A stretch of DNA of 64,000 bases from Annulohypoxylon bovei var. microspora. Lineage: Eukaryota; Ascomycota; Sordariomycetes; Xylariales; Hypoxylaceae. The notes under the pieces are model-generated. The model had not been told where the DNA came from and did no database searches. It worked only from the letters and a program-made list of their open reading frames with translations. The position numbers were made by a program, and so were the translations under genes. Below, piece by piece: positions 12,601 through 23,830 of the stretch (position 1 is its first letter; every line of letters begins with the position of its first letter). The stretch is taken from the NCBI GenBank assembly GCA_022836615.1, contig MU405287.1, forward strand, positions 1 to 64,000, in the 5' to 3' direction.

Positions 12601-15600
12601 GGTTCCAGGAGTTGTCGCAGCAGGCTCGAGAACGTGCATCGTATGCATCCGGATATGTAATTGAATAATGGCGGCCGTGTCCGAAAACCTTCAATGACGG
12701 GTGACCGAAATATCCAGATTCCGAACTGAAACCCCCGAAAAAGCAATTCCACAGAGGATTGGAAGGTAATTAGATTGCGACCTAGCCAATGGAGACTTCA
12801 TATGTAGCTTGTTTCTACTGAAATCACCTGGGCAAGGCATGCCGGAAGGACTGGAAGGATAAGACGGATATGGTCAGCTGATTTATTTTCCTCCGCGGCT
12901 TAGCTATGTAGAGAGCTCAGCGCTAGTGGTGAACAAGAGAAGCTATTCGAAAAGGTCGTTTTGAAGCATGTTAGATCATGCAGATCTGAAGACTATGTAT
13001 GAAGTAATATCTGCCGTGGCATGGGTGATATGGACCCTCGGGATATTTCCGACCCCATCGCTATTTTAGCGTGTTAGCTATAGCTAATGAGAGTAGCTGT
13101 CGATAGTGAAGATGTAGTTTTTGTCAAATTGTATGCTCATCGTCGATGATGAAGTGGTAAGATTGAATGCGACCACACAAGATATCTGCATATATATTAA
13201 TTACATATAGTCAGTATGTAGGCTGAGATGAGATGATGAAGTTTGTAGGTTCGCGTTCATCCCGAGTTTCGTAAGTGATGGAGGGGTGGAAGGTGTCGCA
13301 ATGGCTGTCCACGCAATTGTGTACAAGCCTACAAGACTATGGTGAGTGGGTCTGTACTAAGAGATGGCGTTTTTAAGAAAAGCCGCTAAGGCTGAAAAGC
13401 GTCTAGAGTCGCGGCACGAATCCATAGCACGAGCACGAGGTGGGTCTCCAGGATTAAATTCTGAAAAATGGAGAAGTGTGCCCCACAAGGATTAAATAGG
13501 TACATACGTATGTACCTACATACATAAGTACCTAGGTACGATATTATGTATGTAGGTGAATAAAGGTCATAAAATAGTGAGGCGAGCATCGACATATTTG
13601 AGAGATCATTTCAAAGTTGCATCTTAAATATGAAAGTTATATACCTCGGTAAGTATTCTCACAACCTAGTATGGAAAAGTTACGAATCTCGTATACATAT
13701 GTACATTAATACCATATTATACTATCTACATAAGTGACGTTGTGTTGAGAATACATAGTACCTACATACCTGACACGATACTACCTTGGTACACAGCTGA
13801 GGGTCTCGTCGGTTCTATGGACTTGATCAACTCGTACGAGACATGGCAAAAATCACACAAAACAACAAAGATCTTTCTTTACCTTGGCCGTTTTAAATCT
13901 AAATTAGCTGCGAGCCTGGACGTTAGATCTGATCAAACAAAACTTAACCGCGCGTTCTTCAGAAAGTTATGTGAGACTCGGCTAAACCAAGCCTCCTATA
14001 ATATCTTTCAAAGCAAAACCTTCTTTGACTGTCAACGTCCCTTAATTTGTATGATGAGAATACCCAGGTAGCTCTAGCTTCACTTGATCGCCGCTTGTGC
14101 TAATCGACATAGATCCACATCTACCATGTAATGTTCATCCCTATCGTATCGTGCCTGGATACGCGATGGTAGATGATCCTCCACAATCCATCTAGAGCTT
14201 TTTCGAAGGAGCCAAGACTTGTCATAAGTGAGCCTAAAAGACGACGGTGGAGACAGGTACATAGACAAAGAGGTTTATGTAGCATCGGGCTGCCTTCAGC
14301 TATCTGCATGGCTGCTAGGTCCCTGTCACCCTCACCAGTCACAACTCTCACCGTCCAGCGCGCTGATCCACTCCTCCATCTTCTCTATTTTGGTGCCTTG
14401 TTGCCTTATCCTCACCGGTCGGTCTAGTAAATGTAACATCGAATTTGATAATGTACGGATTGGAATGCCTTGATATTATTTACCGATAACTACGTATGGC
14501 TTGTAAATATCTACTTAGAATAAAGCCTTTTTTAACCGGGTTTACATTGGAAGTCCGGCACGCCTTATCACTACGTATTACTTGGTTAACAATTTTTTTC
14601 GCTAGATATCCGAGTCAAGGTTCGGACTTGCAACCCGAGTCCTCGATGTCGGGTTGTTTTGGTAATACCTTTGCTATAAAGGCAAATATAGCTTGGCGGC
14701 CTACCAAGGACCTACCTAAGTAGGTAGGCAGAGGAAGCAAAATGTCCCACACCAGGCCGGAAACGTATATCCTTAATAGAAAAGGGAAGAATAAAAGAAT
14801 CTGCCGGTAATGTAAACATTGCAACGTCTCGTCATAACGAATTACTACACGACACGCCGAGGCGCCTCAAGAATTCGCATTCATGGGCGAAACACCCAAA
14901 TCTTCATAACTCGTGGCTAGGAGACAGTTGTGAGGCCATACACACTTGGCAAGCAATGCTTTCAACTTCTACTGCTCAAAACGCGTACCTACAGCTATCG
15001 CAGCCCTTGACAGTTTGTTCTCGTGATGTCTTGGCTTGAGACCCAGTCGGTCAAGCATAGGTAGGTACATATGTAGTCTCGACAATTTGTCGATCTAGTT
15101 AAGGCTTTTCTAGCCCACCCTGCTCACCCTGCTCACCTTGATCGATCTTGGTCCCTAAATAAGATCTTCGGTACTGTACCGAACTATCAGGTCCTAAGTC
15201 TCTTAGACCTCGGTATCACCCCCAATCTTTTCCCATCACACCGGTCACTTTACGCAGAGGTTCCCTGATTGGTACGATAGTCCATGCGTATCGTAGTACA
15301 AGAGAAGGCTGTGAAGAGGGGCAATGGGGGGTGTTCTCCTGTGTGGGTCGTCAAGAACAAGACTTAAATCTTGGAAAGGTTCTAGACAATCATCAGCCCA
15401 ACACATTCATTTGCTACCTACCTATGTACTTACCGCGGCATGGATTATTTAAGCACGTTTTTCAATATACATACCTACCTACCTAGCCTGACCTACATGG
15501 CGTCAGTTACACGATGATGGATAAGTGAAAAAGAGAGACTATTAAAGCTATCTGCAGAGTTTCATTACATTTGATTTTAACCTCATTACCTGAGCATTAA

Positions 15601-16472
15601 ATATCATCTTTGAAATCGAGCGCCGCTCAGTTTGGCCCCATTCACTCCCGGGCATAACAGAGATGTCTCGGGTTCGACAATAATATATTATCACTGGATA
15701 CCTACATGACATATGTTTGTCTTGACCTTCCCGGATTCTGGACAACTTGTTAGCGTGAGCGGGGATAAATATGTTTATGTTGAAATGTATCTATATATCT
15801 ATCCAGGAAATCATAACGATGCAATGTATGCCTTTAACATCCATGGAAAATTGCTAAGATAGGGGTATAAGATGGATAGGTATAGGGGGGACATTGCAGC
15901 TTTACCTAGACGCAACTACATAAATCTCACATCTCGATCGTGTTATTCAGTTCGAGCCTTTTCTTTCTGGCTTTCGGATGCATCTCGCGCTAGTCAATGT
16001 TAATATCACACAAACCGTCTCTCCATCCCCTCCATCCACACTCGTCTTATGTTTCGTTGTTAAACACTAGCGAATGGGAACGAATGGGAGGATGTGGGGA
16101 ACGGGCAGGGAAGATAGGTAGGTACAGTACATAACGAAGGTACCCCATACATTTACTTGCAACTTGAATAAACACAGTACATACCTAAGTACCTACCTAC
16201 TCAAGGTAGGTAAGGAAGGTATGATGTGTTGCGTATTGGTGTATTGGTGTATTCGTGCCTGTCATCAAATTCATTAAAGAGCTCTTAAAGCACCAAGAAA
16301 AAGGCATTAACCCCGGTCGTTACCCGCATCAATCCCATCTTTTTCTGTTGCTGCTTGCAGTTTAATAAAGAGAGAACCTTTATTAGAACAAGGTCTTAAA
16401 AAAAAGCTGCAAGGACACTGCCACACATCCACACCCACATTTCGTCCCCCGGCAATTAGCTGCTTCTACCTA
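6694..16472. other. Gene desert, about 9.8 kb
   Basis: No convincing protein gene is visible on either strand. The open frames are short, lack motifs and mostly overlap each other. The stretch carries many CCTA/TAGG runs (for example near 9050, 9712, 12300, 13500, 14710, 15415 and 15475), a tRNA-like remnant near 8845, and slightly less AT-rich islands near 9.8-10.9 and 11.1-12.7 kb that may be old gene or element debris. Genes with very short exons or long non-coding RNAs cannot be excluded by eye. Confidence 0.5.
8787..8869 (+). other. tRNA-like remnant with B-box
   Basis: The segment 8845-8861 forms a perfect 5-bp stem with a 7-nt TTCGATT loop, exactly a tRNA T-arm and pol III B box. About 50 bases upstream, TGACCTAGCGG resembles an A box. 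The 3' end ACTGGCCA, however, finds no complementary acceptor strand upstream, and a clear anticodon arm is missing. It is best read as a degenerate tRNA or a SINE-like pol III promoter fragment. Confidence 0.25.
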
Positions 16473-16969
16473 CAGTGGCATGCACTAAGTTTAAACCCAT
16501 TTTATGTACCCAAAAGTCGTGCTAAGCAAGTCATTAAGCCGCATTTGGAAATAAATATAAATAACTATAAAAACGTTATTATAAAAATAAAACTTTTACA
16601 TATCTCCCGAACCGGCAACTAACAGCAGGTACAATGACCCACAAGAACACCAAAGGATGCAACCAATTAAAATTTCAAGAAAATTAGATACATCTGTGTC
16701 CATACTAATCTTGCCTATGCCACATGTACTAGCACCTAACAGTATCAAGATTTCTACGCCGTGAAATAACCCTTTTTTGTTAGTGCAAAATAGTGGTGCT
16801 TACTAAGCCTTTTTAACCAATCAAAGTGCTTTTTATTCTGGAACCTCATGTACTGCTGTCAGTTGCCGGTTCGGGAGATAAAACAACGCGTGTATTTCCT
16901 GTTTTGGCATAGTGGCTTGGCGTGACTTTAAGGTACATAAAATGGGTTTAAACTTAATGCATGCCACTG
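16473..16969. mobile_element. Non-autonomous TA-flanked element (MITE), outer
   Basis: The ends are inverted repeats beginning CAGTGGCATGCA and continuing for about 38 bp with one mismatch (16473-16510 against 16969-16932). Inward of that the arms still match but differ mainly by C/T and G/A changes. TA dinucleotides flank both ends (16471-16472 and 16970-16971), as in Tc1/mariner insertions. The total is 497 bp with no transposase frame. The flanks, ctacc on the left and ggtag on the right, rebuild the common genomic palindrome CTACCTAGGTAG when the element is removed. The element is interrupted by a second one at 16603-16878. Confidence 0.75.
16603..16878. mobile_element. Second MITE nested inside the first
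   Basis: This 276-bp segment is bounded by inverted repeats beginning TCTCCCGAACCGGCAACT. They match over about 26 bp with a single A/G difference. TA lies at both outer edges (16601-16602 and 16879-16880). The terminal sequence differs from that of the surrounding element, so this is a separate family that jumped into it later. No coding capacity is present. Confidence 0.7.
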
Positions 16970-17900
16970 TAGGTAGCGGCGCGTCGGCGTGCACGCTGCA
17001 AATGCAAATGCGTCTCCGGGACTAGCAAGCTAGCTTAGCGTGTTCCTTTAGCATGCACCTGTCCCGAGTTCCATGATGGAGGGTCTGGGTCGCCTATCAA
17101 TTTAGGTTTGGGATCCAGTGATAATCATGTACGAGGACCAATATAAACTAGGTGATGAAGCTTTTGCCTTCTATTCTACATTGGTCGCTACACCCTACCT
17201 AACACATTAAATTGTTATTTTCTAGCTTACCTAGACCTAGGAAAGAAGAAGGAATTGTCCTGTCACTTCAGTCGCGCGTGCTTTATTTTATCCATTCTTT
17301 TCTTACGCGTTGGATCTATTCTGGCGTTTAACGTTCTATGCTCTGCATCATTTTAGTTTAGAGTTTTTATAAAATGAATGAATGAATGACCTCAGAAACC
17401 CTAGCCTAAAAGAAAAGCTCGGCCGGTAATTACCTAAGTACCTACCTAGGTTAAAGATCAATCATCAATGGTCTTATAAAGTTTAGAGTATACATACAAT
17501 ACCAACGTACAGGTACCTACAATATCCCAGGTGTCCTTTGCAGAATACCTAGTGTAGGGATCTTACCTACCTAAACCTAGATGATGTTTGGGTATTTTAA
17601 TGGGTATATGTACGAAGTACTAAAAGTTGAGGCAAGTACGAGTACCAGAGAGTGTAGTGTAGCTTCCAAACAATCCGAAAAGACCATTGACCACTCACAA
17701 GCTTTAAAAGTGATCAGTCAAACCGTTTTCCACTCTGCCACTTACCCATCCAGCCCATCCACTTCAATGTTCCCATACTTTTCTATTTCCACCCATTATC
17801 CATTTACTTCCAATCGAGAAATTCAAGGGCTAGACACCATCCTTATCCTCGTCTATCCATCCGTCACTGGCCAGATCAGGAACAGCCTTTTTTCATCCTC
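16970..17900. other. Intergenic, no gene seen
   Basis: This stretch separates the nested elements from the Whi3 promoter region. It contains CCTA/TAGG runs near 17430 and 17565 and no convincing gene. Confidence 0.45.
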
Positions 17901-18164
17901 TAACCCATAAACCCTCTACCCTCTTTTTTTTCTTTTTTTCTTCTTCCTAGTACTCTCTACAACCCCTGCGAGAGACAAGCCCTTCTACTGTACGACAACA
18001 CAAAGCAGCCAAAAGAGAGATTTGAAAGGTTCCAGGGTTCCTTTTTTCTTGCTCCCACGCCCCCCCCATACCCCATCCTACCAACCTAAACCTGAACCTG
18101 AACCTGAACTTGAACCTGCGCCTGCACCTGCAGAAACAGTCTTGTCTCTTTCTCCAACCCCCAA

Positions 18165-18199
<35 letters not shown>

Positions 18200-18756
18200 C
18201 CAATACTTTTTCTATCTACTTACTTACTTACCTATCAACCTCACTATCATTTACCTACCTCTGCTTACCTACCTACCTATCTCGACGCCTTCTTTTTTAA
18301 TGTGTCTTCGTGGCGAACTGCAATCTACAATCTGCATTCCTCCATCCCATCTGTCTTATCGCGCGTCGCCGGTTCCCAGACATCGTCACAGTTCTCCATT
18401 TTTCTCACCAAGTCGCGTCGCCGTCGTCACCCCAACCCGAGATTGGACAATCCAGTATTCAGTAAACCGTCAATCACGTCGACTAGTAATACACACCTAA
18501 TCTTTTCTTAACTTTCTCATCCCGCGCGCCGCAAACCTTTGGGCGCACCCACAATTTGTGTCTGCTAAACCAACCCATCGCATCGCGCCAAAAAAAAAAA
18601 ACACATAGCCCAAAAAAAAACCAACCCGACGCAAGTCTGCGACACTTTTTCTATCGACCTACGATCAGCGCGATCGTCACTCGAGTTTATTGTCATAGGG
18701 TCCCTAAATTTCAGGTACCTCTCGCAGGGCGACTTAATTGCATGCATAACTAAGCA
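17900..18756 (+). promoter_or_regulatory. Promoter and long 5' leader of Whi3/Scw1
   Basis: Pyrimidine-rich tracts (17920-17955) are typical of fungal promoters and leaders. They are followed by a CCTGAA hexamer run (about 18086-18130) and a pure ATT run. Several short upstream open frames with ATG exist, including one at 18300-18500. An in-frame TAA two codons before the main ATG supports the chosen start. Upstream frames and repeats suggest translational control, which is common for such RNA-binding regulators. The transcription start is not known. Confidence 0.45.
18169..18198. repeat. (ATT)10 microsatellite
   Basis: Ten uninterrupted ATT units lie about 560 bp upstream of the Whi3/Scw1 start, probably within its leader or promoter. 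Confidence 0.9.
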
Positions 18757-20493
18757 ATGAATGTGGACTTGAATACCCCCGGTGTGGCTTCAAATACGAC
18801 AACCAAATCCTCTGCATTTCCGCCCCCTTTGTCGTCGACTCGCGCGAGTCCTTTCCCTCCCACCACGGCCGCTGCCACCAAGATAGCCATGGCTGCGCCT
18901 GGTTTTCTTCCTCATTCGCAACCTTTCAGGTCCGCCGCTGTATCCGCTCAATCGCCGTATCCGCTATCTATGGGCGCCGTCATGAACCCTTTCGATCGCG
19001 ATGCGACCACCAAACCCGTCGGCACGCCTTATGCGACAACACCCTCTTCTATAACAACCATATTGATTCGCCGCCTCCCTCCTGACACTACTGAAGACAA
19101 GCTTCGTCTGATGCTTCTTTTCTCGCAGGAGCTACTTGACATTGAGATGATGTCCCTAGAACAATCGGAAGATCCAGGTCTTCGATCCGCGTGGGTGAGA
19201 TTTAAGACTCCAAACGGAGCACACCAAGCCAAGGATATGCTGCACGGCAAGTCTATAAGTTCAAGTGATATCGAGTTGATCGTTGAGATTGTGCCCGCCA
19301 GCCCGACCGCGTCGAGGCGATACCCAATCGAAACTGCAATTTCGGCCCCATCCAGTGGCCCCTCATCGACCACATCTTCGGGGGCGGCCTCGCGTCAATC
19401 GTCTCGTTTCAATGGGACCTTTCAATCTCTGGAAAATATCTCGCCCCCCATGAATGGTATATACGGGAGCAGTGAGCTACCAAACCCCGAGTCTAGCGCG
19501 CACTATCAGAGTCTCTTCTCGCCACAGTCGCCGATCGGTAATCATCTTACTGAACGTACGCGCATATCCGGCAAGACCCTTATTAGCCACGATGCTGCAG
19601 AAGATGACGAGACGCGCGAACTCCTGAAAGACCCTGTCGCATACGCTGAGAACGGCGCAACGCAGCAGCGAAGAGCTACGGCTCCGCAGCTACCTATCAG
19701 TCGCATGGCTAATTTATCTCTTAATACGACTGCCAACGGACCAGCATCCTTGCCACAGTACGGCCACCCGAGCATAACTCCACTATCTGCGCATGGCAAT
19801 ACCATGTCCCCGACGGCGATGAACGGCGCGAGTCACTCGATGAACTATCAAATGGGCAATCAGCACTATCAGCGACATAGTAACTTCCCTCCCGTAAACC
19901 CCGCCGATCAGAACCCTCCATGCAACACGCTCTATGTGGGCAACCTTCCGATCGATACTTCCGAGGAAGAGCTGAAAGCTATGTTTTCTAAGCAGCGAGG
20001 CTACAAGCGCCTCTGCTTCCGCACTAAGCAGAATGGCCCTATGTGTTTCGTTGAGTTCGAAGATGTGTCATTCGCCACTAAAGCTCTTCATGAGTTGTAC
20101 GGCACGCCACTTCATAATAGCATCAAGGGAGGTATCCGCCTAAGTTTTTCTAAGAATCCTTTGGGTGTTCGTTCGGGCCAGACTACAGGCCAGACTGGTC
20201 CTGGCTCTATGGCAGGCATGAACGGTATGATGACCGGACCCGGGAATGGTTTTGCGAGCGCCAATGGTCCTCCACCAGGCCTCGCGGCTCCCCCTGGTCT
20301 GAGTCGCATTTATAACGGAGGGTCCTCGGTGCCTAGCAGCGCGAGCACTCCGTATTCTTCGGGATCTTTCCCGAGTACTAACAGTAGTGTATGGAGTAGC
20401 CCATTGTATAGTGGTCCGCTGTCAGCTGGTGGTTCTTCTCCAGCCGTGAACGGTTCCGCCTCGGCTTTTCCGCCTTACATGATGGGGCGATAG
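18757..20493 (+). CDS. Whi3/Scw1-family RNA-binding protein
   Basis: This intronless frame encodes 578 residues with two RNA recognition motifs. RRM1 spans about 100-180 (TILIRRLPPDTTEDKL, then SAWVRFKT). RRM2 spans about 389-468, with NTLYVGNLPIDTSEEE, the RNP1-like GPMCFVEFEDVSFATKAL and the ending KGGIRLSFSKNPLGVR. That RRM2 ending is characteristic of budding-yeast Whi3 and fission-yeast Scw1. These proteins bind mRNAs such as cyclin or wall transcripts in the cytoplasm, form condensates, and restrain cell-cycle entry or wall synthesis. The linkers are Ser-, Pro-, Gly- and Asn-rich and probably disordered. The C-terminus (about 475-578) is a Gly/Ser/Pro-rich tail rather than a long polyQ stretch. 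The in-frame stop upstream fixes the start. Confidence 0.9.
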   Translation: MNVDLNTPGVASNTTTKSSAFPPPLSSTRASPFPPTTAAATKIAMAAPGFLPHSQPFRSAAVSAQSPYPLSMGAVMNPFDRDATTKPVGTPYATTPSSITTILIRRLPPDTTEDKLRLMLLFSQELLDIEMMSLEQSEDPGLRSAWVRFKTPNGAHQAKDMLHGKSISSSDIELIVEIVPASPTASRRYPIETAISAPSSGPSSTTSSGAASRQSSRFNGTFQSLENISPPMNGIYGSSELPNPESSAHYQSLFSPQSPIGNHLTERTRISGKTLISHDAAEDDETRELLKDPVAYAENGATQQRRATAPQLPISRMANLSLNTTANGPASLPQYGHPSITPLSAHGNTMSPTAMNGASHSMNYQMGNQHYQRHSNFPPVNPADQNPPCNTLYVGNLPIDTSEEELKAMFSKQRGYKRLCFRTKQNGPMCFVEFEDVSFATKALHELYGTPLHNSIKGGIRLSFSKNPLGVRSGQTTGQTGPGSMAGMNGMMTGPGNGFASANGPPPGLAAPPGLSRIYNGGSSVPSSASTPYSSGSFPSTNSSVWSSPLYSGPLSAGGSSPAVNGSASAFPPYMMGR

Positions 20494-22324
20494 ATGGTTA
20501 CCGAATCGACTTTAGATGCATGCATTGTGTGTTATAGGGATTGATCATTGGCGTTTAGGAAGAAGATATTCGAACCGGGAACATTGAGTAAGCGGCGCTC
20601 CTGATTATCGCGGGACCTCGTCTGTTCGATAGGCAGTGGCCGAGAACTATCGCATTTACTCTGGAACCTTGAGCGTGGGATAACTTGGCTAATGGCTGCA
20701 TATGTAATGGCATTTGCAAATGGGGATGGTGGTTGTGCATGGGTTTTTAAGCGTTGGCGTCGATATTTTTCATCACAATGATTCCCCTGAGCGAACCACC
20801 GTGTGGTTACTAGTTGCCTGGGAGTTTAGAGTCATCTCGGTGTTCTACTCAAGACTTGGTCACAGGAGGCATCTGTCGGTGTTTATTTCACTTCACTTTT
20901 TAGCGGGTCATTAGCATTGCGTTTCTCTATTTACGGCGGCCGCCACCTAGCACTGTCGTTCTCCTATCTCCGACTCAAATAGACCCGAACGAACGACCCC
21001 TCCGTGGATACGAGTTGGGTTATCATCCATCAATATCCTTGCGCTGGCCGAGCTTATTTATGGTGGAACATACGGCAGGGAATGGGCGAATCGGTTGTAT
21101 TATGTATCGGTCCTTGTTCTATATCTACAGCATGGTCAAGAAAAGACGATTATCTATCTGGCACGCACCCATCCACATCTAAAAACATAACAAAAAGCGA
21201 TACCATTGCATTGTTCACAAACGATTTGGCGAAAAAAAGGGCTGGGATCGGTGTCAGACGGCAGAAGGGCATATATACACATGGATCCTTCGTTTCTCTG
21301 GGAGCTCAGGCCGGCTGGTATTTGGTACATTTGGTCGGATACCGGGACAACCAGTGGCGTGTCACAAAGCATCTAGCATCTGAAGAGGCTGGCATTTGAT
21401 CTCGGTGGGGAAAAAAGGAGAATGGCCTCTTCACATATCGGCATCCCTCACTTGTTTAGCATTGATCAGCGTTCTCCCATTCGATCGGCGCATCTTCCCA
21501 AGAGGTCTCTTTTTTGTTTCATTTTTCTTTGGTGGATTGATCACACATTGCGACGGGGCGAGGGAAAACAGCGACGGAGTACTTGGAACGGGTTTCAACA
21601 TTCGCGGGGGAGTAGGGTAAAGGGTCAGATACGTGGCATAAGGGAAGGGAGGGAGGCGAATCTAGCTATCAGGCAAACGAGCAAGAGGAAGAAAGAGGCC
21701 ATGTTTAGAGGATATGGTTGTGTCGGACCATCCCGTATACCTCTATCGTCGTCGTTTTCCTCATGCTTCTTACTCTCTTCTTCTATGTTTTGGCTGATGG
21801 AAACCAACCGACCAAACTACTACCGCGTTTCGGGTGTCCACGTCATACGTGTTTTAAGGAAAGGGGGCGGTGGACAAATTTACATCTTTCCTTGCTATAT
21901 TTTCCTGTCTCCTCTATGTCGTAATTATAGCAGCTAGCGATTTTTTAGACGGTCGCCTCGATTCACATCCATCCAGAAGGAAAGCATCTATTCATATCAT
22001 ATCATACTCATACCAAACTCATATCTATTTATTAACTTCTCTTTATCTTATTCTTTTCATATTTCACCCGTCATCACCATCATCGCTACTACATATTATT
22101 ATTATTGTCATATTTCCCCCATGTAAAATCACCAGTATTAGAAGCTCCTACCTATACCTACCTAGCTAAGATATAATGTGTAACGGATCGGGGTCGGGTT
22201 CGGGGGGCTGGGACGGGGACGGGTCGGCTAATTTTTTGCTGGTTTATATAGCACAGCAGTTTGCATATGCCGAGGAGCGAGAAACGGAGTCGGGCTGGCG
22301 GTCAGAAACTAAGCATGTGCGTAC

Positions 22325-22360
22325 GGATGGATGGATGTATGGATGGATGAGTGGATGGGT
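22325..22360. repeat. (GGAT)n imperfect tetranucleotide repeat
   Basis: About nine GGAT-type units with single-base interruptions lie in an intergenic region. Confidence 0.8.
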
Positions 22361-23189
22361 GCTTTAATAATTTAGTCAGCGACGCTGCTTCAGTTCGCAC
22401 TATCGTTACTTTGTGTCGTGTGTATCTCGCGTCGTGATGTACAGTTCTCGCGTTTTGATATTTCGGGAGTCGCGCTGCCTTATATAGGAGCGTTCCTGGG
22501 AAAGGAAGAACTTGGGGCGCCATCAATTTAGATTGCCGCGAAACGAGGCACGCTGATCCTAATGTCTGTAGATGGCGGGGGGAGGAACGTGGCGTGTAGC
22601 TGGCTGTGATGTATCTAGGTGGTTTCCGCGTGGACTCGAGGGTTGGTCGAGAGTTGGTGGCTGAATTTATCGGAGGTTTAAGACTAATCTTGGTCTTCCG
22701 ACGGCAGCTGCCGTCGTCGTTGCTCATACACCCTTTCTGTTCTGCTCGTATACTTTGCAATGGCAGGGCAGTCTCCTGTGATTATCGACCTCGTAAGCCC
22801 TAGACTGAAAAGGTGGCCGACTGTAGTACCTGGCTAAGTACCTAGTTAACTAAGCAGAGTGACGGTTTTATCCTTTCCTTCTGAAGACCAACAGGAGTTC
22901 CACTGGGATTTTCCTTATTATTCCCATATCTGGTCTGGCAACTCCTGGCGAGGTAACTAGCAACATTCCTCCGTTATGCAACATGGCAATGCAAACTCCT
23001 AGCCTGGTGAGGTCTTCTCCCTACAATGGGATGTAATGACAGTAGTTGTAGGTACTCATCATCAGCCTTCAAGACGCACCCCTCTTCTTTTTTGTCCTCC
23101 TTCTAGCATGATGGGCTACAGTACGTGGTTGGGATCGGATAATGGACTGCGAGTTGAGATAGATAGTACCGTTTCGCTCGAACTTCCGC

Positions 23190-23830
23190 CTTGAAGATAT
23201 CCTTCGAGCTACGAGCAAACCTAACAAAAGAAGCAAGGGAAGGTTGCCCTGAAGCTCCTCGTCCAGCTGTTCATCCTACTAGGCAAGACGTAGACCAACT
23301 TAAGACGATCGTTCGTCACGAACGGAAGGAGAGCTGGTCTATCCTCTCGGGCAGGAAATCATCCAGCCAACAGAAAACATCGCCGCCGATCGTGAACTCG
23401 CCCGTCCCAACATTCAACTCCATTATCTCGAGAGCATAAGATGAGTCTATCGCCAACAAGCCCGCGTTCCATACCATACCAACGGCATATATATCCAAGC
23501 AGCCGCTCCTAACAAGACCTCGCTCGGTATCGAGATGGGCAAGCGCGGCCACCGAGCATACCTTGCCTCACTCGGTCCCGACAAGAAAGTCGGATCCCAC
23601 AAAGCATCTCAGCCGGTTCCCTTAGCAAGGAAACATGTCTCGCGGCCGGTCCTCGCCGCCCGTCACGAAGGCCGAACGCGGATTGAAGGAGCTGTGCCAA
23701 GACAGCATTACCAAATGCAAAACAGGAGGGGGGGCGAAGGAACAGCGCGCTTACGATTGAGACCTCTTCGTGGAACAATAACGTCGCTCCTAAGCAATAT
23801 TTGCCAGGAGCGTAGCGTAGAACGTTAGAT
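23190..23830 (+). pseudogene. Possible decayed gene, unrecognised
   Basis: The block is richer in GC than its surroundings and reads like protein in pieces. One forward piece near 23325-23435 reads ...GELVYPLGQEIIQPTENIAA. Another near 23455-23600 reads ...NGIYIQAAAPNKTS. Stops and frame changes separate them and no clear start or splice model joins them. I could not assign a family. It may be a mutated gene, or chance. Confidence 0.18.
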
